DNA of 64,000 nt from Nageia nagi (Eukaryota; Pinophyta). Below are positions 47,588-59,357 of this stretch, piece by piece. How positions within the stretch are numbered: the first letter of the stretch is position 1; each line of letters opens with the position of its first letter. The notes beneath the pieces were generated by a model that made no database searches, was not told the origin of the DNA, and saw only the letters and a program-made list of their open reading frames with translations. A program made the translations under genes and the position numbers. Where the stretch lies: positions 25,854,001 through 25,918,000 of the forward strand of contig JBITNC010000002.1 of the NCBI GenBank assembly GCA_050084985.1, in the 5' to 3' direction.

Positions 47588-49079
47588 CAGAAAAATTCAT
47601 CCCTTGTACAAGATCAATCCTTCCTACAATGTGTATCCCTCTTTCTGTAGATGTCCATCAATTATCTGTGAAGCAAATTCATTCTTGGTGTATTCTGCCA
47701 TAATGGAGGCCTTCCAATTGGAAATAATAGCAGAAAGTGAATAGAAGGAGGGGTGCCTTGATAGTGCATCAGCTGCCACATTCTTCTTCCCCTTGACATA
47801 TTCTATATCAAAATCGTATGCTTGTAGTTTGGTGACCCATTTTTGTTTCCTTTCATTTAAATCTTGCTACCCCAAGAAATACTTCAAACTGTTATGGTCA
47901 GTTTTGACTACAAATTTCCCACATAACAAGTATTGCTTAAATTTGGCTAACGCATGCATGATGGCTAGCATTTCCTTGTCATAGATGCTGAAAGTTTGTT
48001 CCTATTTAGTGAACTTTCTACTTTCATAAATAATAGGTCTTCCTTTTTGTGATAAAATAGCCCCAATGCCTATTCTAAAGGCATCACATTCTACAGTAAA
48101 TGGTATAGAGAAATTAGGCATAGCCAACATGGGATAACTGGTCATTACCTCTTTTAACTTTTCAAAGGCCCTTTGAGCCTCATTACTCTAAATGAAAGAA
48201 TCTTTCTTGGTTAGATCTATAAGTGGAAAATCCAACCATGAGAATCCTTTGATGAACCACCTGTAATAATTACACAACCCCAAAAATCCCCTTAAGTGTG
48301 TTAAATTGCTGGGGGTGGGCCATTCTTGAATTGAGGCAATCTTTTGTTGGTCAACCTGTACTCCTTCCTTACTAATTACATGCCCCAGATACATTACTTA
48401 AGTTAGGCCAAACTCACACTTAGATTATTTGGCAAAGAATTGGTGCCCCTTTAAGACACTTAGCACCATGTCCAAGTGTTGGAGATGCTCTTCCCATGTT
48501 TTGTTGTATACCAAGATATCATCAAAGAAGACTGACACAAATTTTCTCAATTATTCCCTAAAGATCTTATTCATGGCAGACTGGAAAGTAGCTGGAGCAT
48601 TAGTTAATCCAAATGGCATTACCAGAAATTCAAAATATCCATAGTGAAAATGGAAGGCTATTTTATGTACATCTTCATCTTTCATCTTTATTTGATGATA
48701 TCCTGATCTAAGATCTATTTTGGAAAAATATTGAGCACCATGTAATTCATCAATTAATTCATCTACTGTAGGGATGGGATACCTATTTTTGATAGTCTTC
48801 TTGCTGAGCAACCAATAATCTATGCACATCCTCATGGTTTTGTCCTTCTTCTTTACCAACACTAATGGAGATGCAAAGGGGCTAGTGCTGGGATGAATAT
48901 ATCCCATCTAGAAGTTCCTTAATGGTCTTCTCGATCTCATTTTTGAAAGCATGTGGATGCCTGTATGGTGTCACAATTACTGGTTTGGCCCCTAATTCTA
49001 ACTCAATGTGATGCTCAAATCCTCTACGGGGTGGAGGTTCTTTAGGGAGTTCTTCAAAAACTTTGTTGTGTTTCTTCAA
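47588..49079 (-). pseudogene. Chromovirus reverse transcriptase and RNase H, nearly intact
   Basis: On minus: GFEHHIELELGAKPV at 49020, [55 protein letters not shown] (48720-48551), VFFDDILVYNKTWEEHL (F-DD box, near 48540), and FLGLCNYYRWFIKGFSW. RNase H follows: FTVECDAFRIGIGAILSQ near 48100, EMLAIMHALAKFKQYL, VKTDHNSLKYFLG and NVAADALSR near 47770. Catalytic residues of both enzymes are visible. About five stops break it. Confidence 0.92.
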
Positions 49080-49415
49080 TATTCATTGTATATCTGGATG
49101 GGCCCGATCTAACTTCTGCTATGTTGAGATGGTGAATGTAGTGCTCCAGATGATGTCTTCTTTTTCTAGCTCTTTTTTGATCCCTTGTGAGGATACTTGT
49201 ATAACTTCCATTCTCTTGAAAGTGACACTTGGTGATGCTTTCCTCTTACTATCTCAAAGCATGATATCCTTTCCTTGATACTTGAATTTGATCTCATGAT
49301 TACAATAGTTGGTCTGGAATTCTCCAAGTGATTTGATCCATGGGGCTCCTAATACCATAGTGACGTCCTGCAAGGGATAGACCAAATATTCTTCTATAAA
49401 TGAATATTCCCCTAT

Positions 49416-49802
49416 TTAAAAACCAAAATTGCTTACCCTCTGAGAATAGTTGGTGACTTCATCTTTGGATTTAGAGACACAAAAATCCTTATCATTGTTA
49501 CATGCTATTTGTTGTTGCTGGACGAATTCTGAGTTGATGAAGTTATGCATGGCCTTCCCATCAATCATGATTTTTACTGGAATATTTCCAAATTTTGCTT
49601 TTAAATAAAATGTAGAGGGATGTGATGTACCATGTACTGAAGTAGGGGCAGGAGGTGGATCTGAAGATTTTTCCTTAAATACCTCCATGTAATGATGACA
49701 TCTTTGCCCTTTACAGGTGTGTCTAGGGATCCATTCACTTTGACAAAACCAACATAATTTGATCATTATCCTTCCTAAATTGGTGTAATCTCCCCTTTTC
49801 AT
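49416..49802 (-). pseudogene. Chromovirus gag zinc knuckle and protease
   Basis: The open frame begins with a zinc-knuckle-like LCWFCQSEWIPRHTCKGQ (Cys-x2-Cys ... His-x-Cys). Near residue 80 it has VKIMIDGKAMHNFINSEFV, where active retropepsins have D-S/T-G; here D-G-K, so the catalytic triad is altered. The capsid domain that should precede the knuckle is absent. Confidence 0.85.
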
Positions 49803-49826
49803 TTTTTCCAGGCTGGTAGGAAATGA

Positions 49827-49838
49827 GCTCTAATACCA
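49827..49838 (-). other. Primer-binding site of the chromovirus
   Basis: The complement TGGTATTAGAGC matches the initiator-Met primer site with one C-to-T change and lies beside the 5' LTR. Confidence 0.85.
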
Positions 49839-49839
49839 C

Positions 49840-50918
49840 TGTAATATCCCCAAAACTCACAAAATATGATTTTTGTTAAAGTGTAATATTCCAAAGTTGA
49901 AATATCACTACTTAGGAATCTATATATATATTTATATTTTTCTATCTAGCTCAATTCAAATCAAATCTGCAAATTGAACAAGAAATAGAGCCAAAAATGA
50001 ATTTTATTCTTCAAGAGCTGGGATGTACCAAATGGACAAGTACAATACTCAAGAAAAAATACCCAAATGCTTAAAAAGGGAGATGTTTACCCTCACAAAG
50101 TAGATTTGGATGATCTGGCCTTGCAAGTTCTTCAATCTCTTCTCCCCAATATTAGACGAGCCTCCTCACACTAATTCAGTTGGTCTAGATCTAGGATGTG
50201 CCTCCTCACATTGATTTGGTAGGTTAGATTTGGATTTGGAATATGGCCACACTGGTTGGATCTGGATCTACCCCACTGGCTAGATCTAGATCAAGGATAG
50301 AATAGTTCCACCACACTGGCTTGAACTATTCTAGTAACTCCACCTCTCTAGCTCGAGCTACTCTAACAACTCCACCTCACTGGCTCGAGCTAATATCCTA
50401 TCTTAGGTAAGAACTCCTCCACACTAGCTCAAGCTCTCCCATTAAGCTAGCTGGAAAGCTGTAACTCCACTAGCTACTAACCCTTGAAAAGAGATAAACT
50501 TTGATGATCTTCCAGCCTCCCCCAAATGATGCATCCCATCTCCTTTTATAACAAGATCTCTCATACCTTGGAATCACCCAAAGTGCAACATCCCTCTTCT
50601 GGTGTATTGGGATGTCAAATTAAATCATCTAGGGACCCAGGAAGCCCAACGTCCCATAATGGTTACCTAGAGATGCCAAATTACAAGATCAATGGTTCAT
50701 AAATGCAACATCCCATTATGAGAGACTAATATTGCATTAATTACAAATAATTAATCCAAATTAATTAAATAAAATCCAAGGGTGAGTGCCTCAAGGGTCT
50801 CTTTAGCCTTGGTTACAGAAATAAATGCAAAATATTAATAAAATACTCCTAAATTGATTTATTTTTGGTTTCTCCTCCTTTGCCATGAATGTCACACTCC
50901 AAGAGGGGGGACATTACA
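49840..50918 (-). repeat. 5' LTR of the chromovirus
   Basis: It runs from tgtaatatccccaaaact to ggggggacattaca; on minus it starts TGTAATGTCC and ends GGATATTACA, so the ends are near-inverted repeats. It is closely similar to 45177-46281, with several percent differences by eye. Confidence 0.9.
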
Positions 50919-50923
50919 TTTCT

Positions 50924-52338
50924 ACCTTATCATTTTGTATTTGTAAAAAGTATTTTTTATGATTGACATTTTTTACTACTTAGAACCATCCAATTTATAA
51001 GTGAACGAGGGAATGTATGTGTTATTAGAGAGGGTAAATTAGATGCCCTTACTAAACCTCTACTAATAACTTGATGAGATACTTGCACTAGCTTTAGCGA
51101 ATTATTGGAAGGATGGTGTTGTAGAGGCTAAGAATTTACATTTATGATTGATCTAGAGTTAATTACAAGATTGATAGAGCTTCTATTGAAAGGAAAGAAG
51201 CTCCTCGATGAGAAGCATTCATTGATGATGGAGTTGTAGCTCTTTATGGGGTAAGAACAAAAACTTGTAGAATCTCCAAGGATGAATTAACAAGGATTCA
51301 CTCCCAATAAAGTGGAAAGGGGTAACTACAATAATAATGTAATACCTCACCTTAGGCAATCATCAATTTATCTTAAGGAGTTTCTACTTTACTCTTTTAA
51401 ATATTTTTCGTAAGGATAAATAAGTTAATATTCCTCTATATCTATTTTTCTCTTTGTAAAAGTTTGTGTTGTATATCAAGGGTGGAAAATTAGTGAGGCC
51501 CCTTCACCAAGGTCTATTATGTGCACTCTTTAACCATTTAGCCATGGAGAAGTTGAATGTGGTTCTGGGACTTAGTCTTACCCTTGATTCCTCATAATCA
51601 GAGGGGAGTGAGGATGAAGGGGCTACTGTAGATGAGTTAGAGGAGGTGGAGGATGATGATTTTATTCTTGCTTAGGAGATTCTGACTCTCAATTCGATTT
51701 GCATGGAGAGTTTTTTAGCTAGATGCAGTAGCATTTCCTCCAACGTTGGTCGATGATTTTTTTAGAAGGAGCCTCTAAATTCAAAGGAAAACTTGGAGAA
51801 CAACCTCCCTCCTATTGGAAATTAAAAAAATACCCTATCTATAGGGGATCCTTAGGATCTAAAGGTTTTATCTCAATTGGGTTTTGTGCCATAAAAGACT
51901 TTAAAAGATTATGGGCAATTCAAGGGGTACATGCATGCATGGATGTGATCCACATGACAATACATGTTTTATGTTGAATTGGTATATGATGAATAGATCA
52001 TGGCTAACCATAAAAAATAAATGATAAACCTTTATCCAGGAATTTCCAAGGGCAAAGTTGAGATGGTGGAGAACTAGTCTCCATGCTATGTGAAGAGAAA
52101 AGTGAAAATTCTCCTCTAGTTATTTATAATTATTTTTTGTTGTTGTTTTATTACTCCATAGGGTAGTTGTAATATATTGCTACTAACTAGTGGTATATAA
52201 TAGAGGGCCTTTGATGTATTTTTGGTTTTTTTTATTCAGTTAGTAGAAATCTATTGAAAATATTGAGAATGTAAAGGTATGGGGTCTTCTTAAAACCCCC
52301 ATTTTTACTATATAATATGCCTATCAAAAATAAAAATT
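50924..52338 (+). other. 3' region of LINE copy B
   Basis: This continues the LINE after the chromovirus. One open piece (51753-51977) reads FKRLWAIQGVHACMDVIH but has no recognised domain. The end resembles plant LINE 3' ends: ggtatggggtcttctt, then aaaacccccatttttactat, then atcaaaaataaaa. Confidence 0.55.
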
Positions 52339-53749
52339 GTGTATGTAATTTATCAATCATAATGAAAATTATTTTTAGTTTACTTCATTTTTTTATGACT
52401 CTATTTCTTATATAATATCAAATATGATATTTTTAATTAAATATTAATTTTTGAAAAGTAGAGTTTACATGAATTGTATATGTAGACTCCAAATTAATTT
52501 TTATATTTATTTATATATATAATTTAGGTATTTAAAAGTGTTTTATTATTTGCAAAGAATATCTATAAAGTAAATTCAAATTTTAAGAGTTAATCTTGGT
52601 TTGTTCTAAATAAATTATTTGATAGGATATAAAAGGTAAAAAAAAAATTGTTTTCAAAATAATCAATTTTCTTGTGATAAAATCACAATCTCTCTTAGTG
52701 CAAAGACCATACAAACTCTCCAATATAATATTAATTGCAAGGTAAAATCATTGAAACAAAATTGTAGATCTAATATCCTAAGATCATTTTATAACCCATG
52801 TAACTTTCATAACATCACAATTATTCAAGAATATGATCACCATCGATTCTATCATTGATTTTATTTATAAGGGTTTTCAACCCTTAGATAATTTTGGAGG
52901 ATTCCTACTATATTATCTAATTCAAATCCATTGGTTTATCTATTTTAAGAACTAAAAGTATATTTTGATATATATATATATATTATTTTATTCTTGGTCA
53001 CTAACATGTAAAGGGTATCTTAATCATCACCAAGGTTGATTTTAACCCCTTAAAACATCTAAGATAATCAAAAAAACTAGCTCAAAATTATGTTTTGTTG
53101 GATCCATTCAAGATAGGTTTCAAGGCTTCGATTTGGGGTTATAAACTTCAAAATTATATGTATAAGTATTAGTCATTAAGTTTCATGTGATTATATGCTA
53201 TATTTATGACTATCTTAAATTATCATTATGTTAATTTGTCATATTCCTAGATCTCTTATGTACCTTAAACTTCAATTTGCTAGTTTAATTACTTATTATT
53301 GCCATACCGTTGCATTTTATTTTTTTGTAGTATATAAAATGATAAATATTAATTATAGTATTATAATTCCTTTTATTTTATCTATATTTTTTATGAATCC
53401 AACTTTTTTTTATTTTTCAAAACCTTAGATTTTTGGTAAATAATAAAAATATTTTTTATGAAAACCTTAGAATTTATCAATATTTTTTTAGATCCTATGA
53501 ACCCTACCACCTAAAAACCTTTCCTAAACTCTAGAAATTTGTGTTAAATAGATATTTCAATTTAATTAAATATATGATAATCAACAGACTCCATTGATCA
53601 AATACAACATAGATGACATTTAACTCTAGCTTCAATGATCTCATTTCTCCATAATGCCAGTTAATATGAACATGCATCATGCTTTTAGTTATATTCACCT
53701 AATCTCTTAAAAGTAAATTCCATAGAGTCTGTTAATCTAAGTATCATAT
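52339..53749. other. Very AT-rich stretch, nothing recognised
   Basis: There are long A/T runs and a (ta)n run near 52968-52984. Reading frames are short and of biased composition. No element ends were found. Confidence 0.5.
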
Positions 53750-54803
53750 ATGGTTTAAAAAAAATTATAAATCATGATGTATCAATTGATGCTAAGGGTA
53801 CTATCAAAAAAAGAATCATTTTTTGCATTAATTATAACATCATTCCTTGCGTTGTATATCGATATTTTGAGTGTAAAATAATTAACATTATATATGAAAT
53901 ATAAAGTATAATTTATAGCATCTAAATTATAGGAATGAGGAAGATTTCTTGTTTGCATCATGCATCTTATCAAACAATTCACGTGTCTTCTCTACACTTT
54001 CATATTTTGCATATATGTATAGCAAGGCACTCACAACCACAACATCCGATAAAAATTTGATTTTAAAGAGTCTTTGATGTATGTATAAATCCTTTTGCAA
54101 ATATCTCAATTGGGTACATGCTTTGAGGATGTTGGGAAAGGTGAATTCATTTAGTTGGACTATTGTTGGTGTTTATTACATTTGGTGAAATAATTTCAAT
54201 ACCTGTTGAAGAAATTCATGTCTTTGGTAACCTAAAATTATCATTTTTCATGAGAATATATGTTGTTTGATCATACAGTCAAAAACTTCACAAGCATCCA
54301 CCAAATTTTTGCGAGCCTCTACCAAACTTCATGCACTGCTAAAGTATGTAATGCACATTTTGCTTACCATAAAATGCAGATACATACTACTATCTACATT
54401 CTTCAACATGTATTCAGCTCTTGTAGACATGTATCACTAAAAATATCATTATAAAGGGAAATATCCTTCATTTACTCATCAATGGCATCATACCCACCAT
54501 TAAAAATCCATTGTTGATCAAGGGAATGCATCAACGATTGATAGTGGATCATGCCATGAACTATGTGCATGATCTGCATCTTTTTTCTATTCTATGTATC
54601 ACTTGATGCATTATTTAATATAATCAATACATCAACCAATACATTAATTGATATACTAAATAATACATCAACCAATGCATCAAAAAACTAGTTTTATATA
54701 GATTGATATTAACATACCAAACAATGATGCATCTTATGTCATGGCATCAAAATGCAATTTTATGATGTATGGTATGATGCAAAATTGCTAAAATGTAGTA
54801 GTG
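53750..54803 (-). mobile_element. CACTA element copy 2, left end lost
   Basis: It matches CACTA 1 from about its position 75 onward (aatcatgatg-atcaattgatgctaagggtact) to the right end aaaattgctaaaatgtagtagtg, where the terminal repeat is intact. The left terminal repeat is absent or mutated beyond recognition. It lies directly before LINE copy C, at a different LINE position from CACTA 1, so it is a separate insertion. Confidence 0.82.
53940..54420 (-). pseudogene. PPR-protein gene fragment captured in CACTA 2
   Basis: On minus: NEFTFPNILKACTQLRYLQK, LYIHQRLFKIKFLSDVVVVS, ALLYIYAKYESVEKTRELFD and KM. This is a PLS-type PPR unit pair, clearer than the copy in CACTA 1. It shares with that copy the TAATAA stops after HQM upstream of this block, so both descend from an already broken capture. 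Confidence 0.85.
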
Positions 54804-57510
54804 GTAGATTAGGAAAAAAGTTAGTCTTGATGTAGGAATAGAGAAGAAGCTAGTTAGAATCCATAATAGAGAGATGAGGAGGAGAGAGGAAGAGTTTGAC
54901 TTTGTGAATGGATATCATACTACCCTTGATTCATTAAGAAAAGGTAAAATTAAGAAGGAGAGGGATGAGGAAAGATCATTCCTTTAATTCTATGCCTTCA
55001 AATAAATTATACTCACTTTCATATAATTTAAGAAGATGGAGATGTTATGTTGGAATTGTTGGGGTCTAAATGACTATAGTTGACATAGAGCTCTAATAGA
55101 TTTTAATATGTTGAATAAGCCAATAACTATCTTGCTATAAGAAACTAAGGTGCTAGAACAAAATACAAAGATGGTATATATAGATCTATTTGGAAAAGGG
55201 TCCAAATGGTAGTTTCCCTGACTAGAGGCAAGTCTAGGGGACTTATTTACTTGTGGGATCCAGATAAAGTGGAAGGTAATGTGATTTATATTTATGATAA
55301 TATTATTAATATAATATTCTTTTGCAAATAATTGAATAATAGAGGGGTTTTCTCTAATATATGTAGTCCAAGCTCATAGGTGAGTAAGAAAGCCTTGTGG
55401 ATTACATTAACATAGACATATATATAATTTGAGAATGAAATTTGAATGGTAGCAAGATATTTTGATGCAACCCTCTTCTCCATAGATAAGTTAGGAGGTA
55501 ATATGAATCTTAATGGCATAAGAGAATCCTTTGCAAAAATTTTCCATCTAAATGAATTAATTGATATTGAATTAAGAGGCCATCAGTATACTTTAAGAAT
55601 AAGAGATTAGATATGGATCTAACTCAAAGTAGAATTGATAGGGTTTTGATCTCTAAAGAGGGTTTTGCCTTATTTGGTAATTCTTTTATTATGAATTTGA
55701 CTAATATTATGTCATACCATAAACCTTTACTCTTGAATGTGGAAAAGGATTACAATGTATATAGAACTCTATTTAGGTTTGCATCAATGTGGCTTCGACA
55801 TGAGAATTTTGAATTATTAGTGCAAGTCTAATAGTAGGAAAACATCTCTAGCCTGAAGATGCTCCAAGTGGCATATAAATTAGGATGGGTGAATGCAAAT
55901 TTTAAGGAATGGAATAAAAAAATATTGAGTAATATATTTACCATGAAAATGGTCTTCAAGGCTCAACTAGATCTATTAGAAGCTAATAAAATATAGGGGT
56001 GTTTGATGAGTAGTAAAGGTATTTAGAAAAGACCTTGTTAGTTTATTATCATAATCTTTTAGCCGTAAGGAATCCTTCTAGAGGAACAAATCTAGGGCTT
56101 TATAGCTTAGTGTGGGGGATAGAAATACAAAGTTCTTTCATTTGACTACTATGAAGCGCAAGAGTCATAATAAAATCAAAGAACTTTCTCAAGATGATGG
56201 ATTTGTGGTGGAGGACATCCTTGAAATAAGGGAATAGGAAGTTTCCTTTTTTAATAACTTGATTAGGGTGGAAAATTTTGGAGGCAAATAGGCTATAAAT
56301 GCATTATTAGATCATATCCCCTCTCTAATTATAAAGGTTATGAATTCCTTACTCGATCCTTCCTTGAAAAAGAGATTAAAGAAGTGTTAGTTTTTTTGGG
56401 TGGAGAGAAATCACTAGGACCTAATAGCTTTCCTACAATTTTATTTCAAATGTTTTAGCATATTATTGGCAAATATATTGTAGAAGAATTTTTAAAGGAT
56501 CCAATGCAACCATTTTATCCCTAACTCCCAAACTTCTTAGGGGAAAAAATTTGAAGGACTTTTGGCCAATTAGTTTTTGTAATTCAATTTATAAGTTTTT
56601 TTTTAAATCTTTAGCTAATCTAATTAAGGTGATTCTACCTTACATTATTGATCAACCCAAGGAGGGTTTATGGTAGGTACGAAAATCCAAAACATGATCA
56701 TTTTGGTCCATGAGGTCCTTCCCTCATTGGAAGCTAGCAATAGGGAAGGATTTCTTCTTAAGCTGTATATGAACAAGGCTTATAATCATGTATCCTAGAA
56801 TTTTCTATTAAAGGATTTTAAAATATTTGGGTTTTGTGATAAAAGGAAAACTTTGGTAAACTTCTACATCTTTATAGTGAAGTTTTTTGTCTTAATAAAT
56901 GGATCCCTGGTTAATTACTTTAGGAGTTAAAGGGGACTTAGACAAGGTGATCCCTTGTCACTGTACCTCTTTATTATCCTTGTTTAAGCCTTAGGAAGAA
57001 TGATAGGAACAATTATGGAGTTATATAAATTTATTGGAATAAGACTTTATATGTGAGTGGATCCAGTTTCACACCAACAATTTGTTGATGACACAATGAT
57101 CATCTCTAAGTCAACCCTTTACCAAGCTAAATTGATCAAAGAAATCATGGGTATGTATGAGAAATCATCAGTAGTCCAAAAGGTCAATTATGATAAAATT
57201 AAGCTTTACCTTTTGAATATCCCAATTACAATTCAAGGGAGTATTGCTATAATTATAAGTTGTGATATAAGGGAAACTTCCCTCTACCTATTTAGGTGTG
57301 CCACTTTTCTTTGGAAGGATGAAGGTTGAACTTTAGAACCAAATAATAGAGTGAATTAAAAGGAAATTGGTAGCTTAGAAAGTGGCTATTCTATCCTCAA
57401 TAGAGAAATCAACAGAGAAATCTAAACTAGTTAAATCCACCCTCTAGATCATACCCACTTATTTCTTATCCCAATTCAAAATGTTGCAAAGTATCTCTCA
57501 TAAAATTGAA
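54804..57510 (+). mobile_element. LINE copy C, truncated at both ends
   Basis: It begins within ORF1, next to CACTA 2, and follows copy B through the ORF1 end, the endonuclease and most of RT. Homology to copy B stops at about 57510 (after tctctcataaaattgaa). It shares with B most indels, so the copies are close relatives. Confidence 0.75.
55036..57350 (+). pseudogene. LINE copy C ORF2: endonuclease and reverse transcriptase, broken
   Basis: It starts at ATG 55036 with MEMLCWNCWGLND, the endonuclease N-terminus. RIDRVLISKEGFALFGN follows at 55613-55690. RT box blocks are at 56900-57330: RGLRQGD-like sequence in a shifted frame and HQQFVDDTMIISKSTLYQAK, then KVNYDKIKLYLLN. No RNase H remains. 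Stops and frameshifts are frequent. Confidence 0.8.
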
Positions 57511-58833
57511 GATATTCTCAATTGAGATAGGCATATTTCATATGAGCCTCATGAGATATATAATATGATGACCTTAAATTAAAAACATAAACTAAATTAA
57601 TAAGAGGAATATGAAAATATACCAATAGAAAATATTAAAAAATAACAAGTTCAATTGAATGAAAATCATGTAGAGTGTCACAATCACCATAAAATCAAAG
57701 AGAAAGAGTTCTTTTAGATAGAAATACCATTATGTGTCTCACCAACTAAATGAATAATAGAGAAATTGGTGTATTATATAATGGTTTATGAATAATTTAT
57801 CCATATATTTTTCATGATACCTAATATCTAAAATGATATCATAAACTCATACCAATCCTATGAGATATTTGATCCCCTCCTTATCATGATCCACCTAGCA
57901 ATTCAATATAATCATTCATATGGAGAAGATATGACTCTTACACCTAAATCCAGACTAAAGCACTTAGTATTAAACTCCTCAATACTTCCCACAATCATTC
58001 TAACACCCTAGGATATCTTTAAACCTAATCAAGAACTAAATCTATCTTTTAAAGTTGATAAAAATCCCAAAAATAGGATTATCACTAGTATTGAACTTGA
58101 CTACAAGACCGTATTAAATCATACATTAGAGAGTAGGGCCACAATCAATCCTATTTTTATCCCAAAACTAATTTAAATTTTATCTCCAACCCTATCTCAA
58201 ATAACCTAATAGCCTATCAACATTAAAAATATATTGGTAGTCTCAAAAATCTACTAAATGTCATTTAACACTCCACCTCAAGAATCTTAAAAATTTGCAA
58301 TTACCTTTGATAATCCTTCATTAAGCCAAAATTATTGCAACCTAGAAAGGCATATTATCCCAAAAATAGAATAATATATTATAATTTTACACTTAGAATT
58401 ATATAATGGTATTAATGAGCATAATATTGACGATTTATGATTAAGAGGATGATATATATGAATAAGAATATGAAACTAGTGATAATTTGGGAAAACTCTT
58501 GAAATGGATGGATTGATTGTTGATAAATATATATATTTTAAGTATATATTATGTTTCAATTAATAAAAAGTACATATTTTATAAAAGAAACAAAGGAAAA
58601 ACAATAAATAATATTGAAGGATTTCAAACCTATAATGTATATCAAAAAGATTGGAATGATGATAAGATCAAAGATAAAAGAAAACTAGCTTAATGTAGAA
58701 ATTTTATTTATCTAAACATTGAACCTCTACCCTATCCACATAAGATTATTAGTATCAAAAAGAAACATGTGGTCACAAAATTAAGAACTAATTCACACAA
58801 AATACATAGTGAAAGTACTAGATGGATAATGCT
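57511..58833. other. AT-rich stretch, nothing recognised
   Basis: No reading frame, RNA gene or element end is recognised. A short ta-rich run lies near 58527-58540. This is the DNA into which the TRIM-like element inserted. Confidence 0.5.
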
Positions 58834-58838
58834 GAAAA

Positions 58839-58965
58839 TGTTGGAAACCTAATCCTTATGGATTAAGGTAATTAGTGATCATTAATAGTTTTAGGTGTGT
58901 GAGTATGAATGTATTTATATGAGACCAAGTTAATACAATATTTGGCTTTTGGAGTTTCTCCTTCA
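58839..58965 (+). repeat. 5' LTR of the TRIM-like element
   Basis: At 127 bp it is short even for TRIM elements. A tatttatatgag TATA-like motif near 58912 could start transcription inside the LTR. It is flanked on the left by target duplication GAAAA. Confidence 0.95.
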
Positions 58966-58967
58966 AG

Positions 58968-58980
58968 TGGTATCAGAGCC
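58968..58980 (+). other. Primer-binding site of the TRIM-like element
   Basis: TGGTATCAGAGCC is a perfect complement to the 3' end of plant initiator-Met tRNA. It starts two bases after the LTR, so reverse transcription could be primed normally. Confidence 0.95.
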
Positions 58981-59357
58981 TCGTTGGAGAAGATCTGGAG
59001 AACTCCATTGCCCACCCTCCATAGATGAGGGTTTGAAGGTTTTTGTGGGTTCATAGTTTCAGCTATGGCTATGAAGATTTGAATCTGTTATGGGGATTTG
59101 AATCTGTTGAAGAGAGGCAGAGGACTGCCCTAGAGATGTGAATGATGGCCAGAGGAGCCATGAGAGAAGATCATGCAGAGAAAGGGATGTTGGAGTGCAT
59201 CTCCTTGCATGGATCATGAGAAGAGCCTGTGTGGCGAAAGGGGTGTGTCTTGGACTGCACCTCCCCACATGGAGCCTAAGGAAGAGAAGAGAGTGCCTCA
59301 TAGAGGAGGCATCGCACAGCTGAAAGTTAAGAATGCAGCCCTGGGTGGAGAATGAGG
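58981..59357 (+). other. TRIM-like element leader
   Basis: The leader contains gatttgaatctgttga repeated twice near 59075-59110 and several short frames on both strands that resemble nothing. If packaging signals exist they would be here. No gag-like coding is seen. Confidence 0.5.

Larger units (their letters stand above)
45177..50918 (-). mobile_element. Chromodomain Ty3/gypsy element lacking gag capsid
   Basis: LTRs of about 1.1 kb (45177-46281 and 49840-50918) flank 3.6 kb. The perfect duplication TTTCT lies at 45172-45176 and 50919-50923. A primer site and a polypurine tract set the orientation as minus. Pol order is zinc knuckle, protease, RT, RNase H, integrase, chromodomain, typical of chromoviruses. 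The capsid part of gag is missing: the zinc-knuckle frame begins about 35 bases after the primer site. Confidence 0.93.
34153..52338 (+). mobile_element. LINE (plant L1 type) copy B, near full length, with three nested elements
   Basis: The LINE is split by copia 2 (35164-38229), CACTA 1 (39456-40527) and the chromovirus (45177-50918). Removing these and one copy of each target duplication leaves about 8.3 kb. It has a leader shared with copy A, ORF1, ORF2 with endonuclease, RT and RNase H, and a long 3' region. That region ends near 52300-52338 in cccccatttttactatataatat, then tatcaaaaataaaa, typical of plant LINE 3' ends. Both ORFs are full of stops. No target-site duplication was identified. 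Confidence 0.75.
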
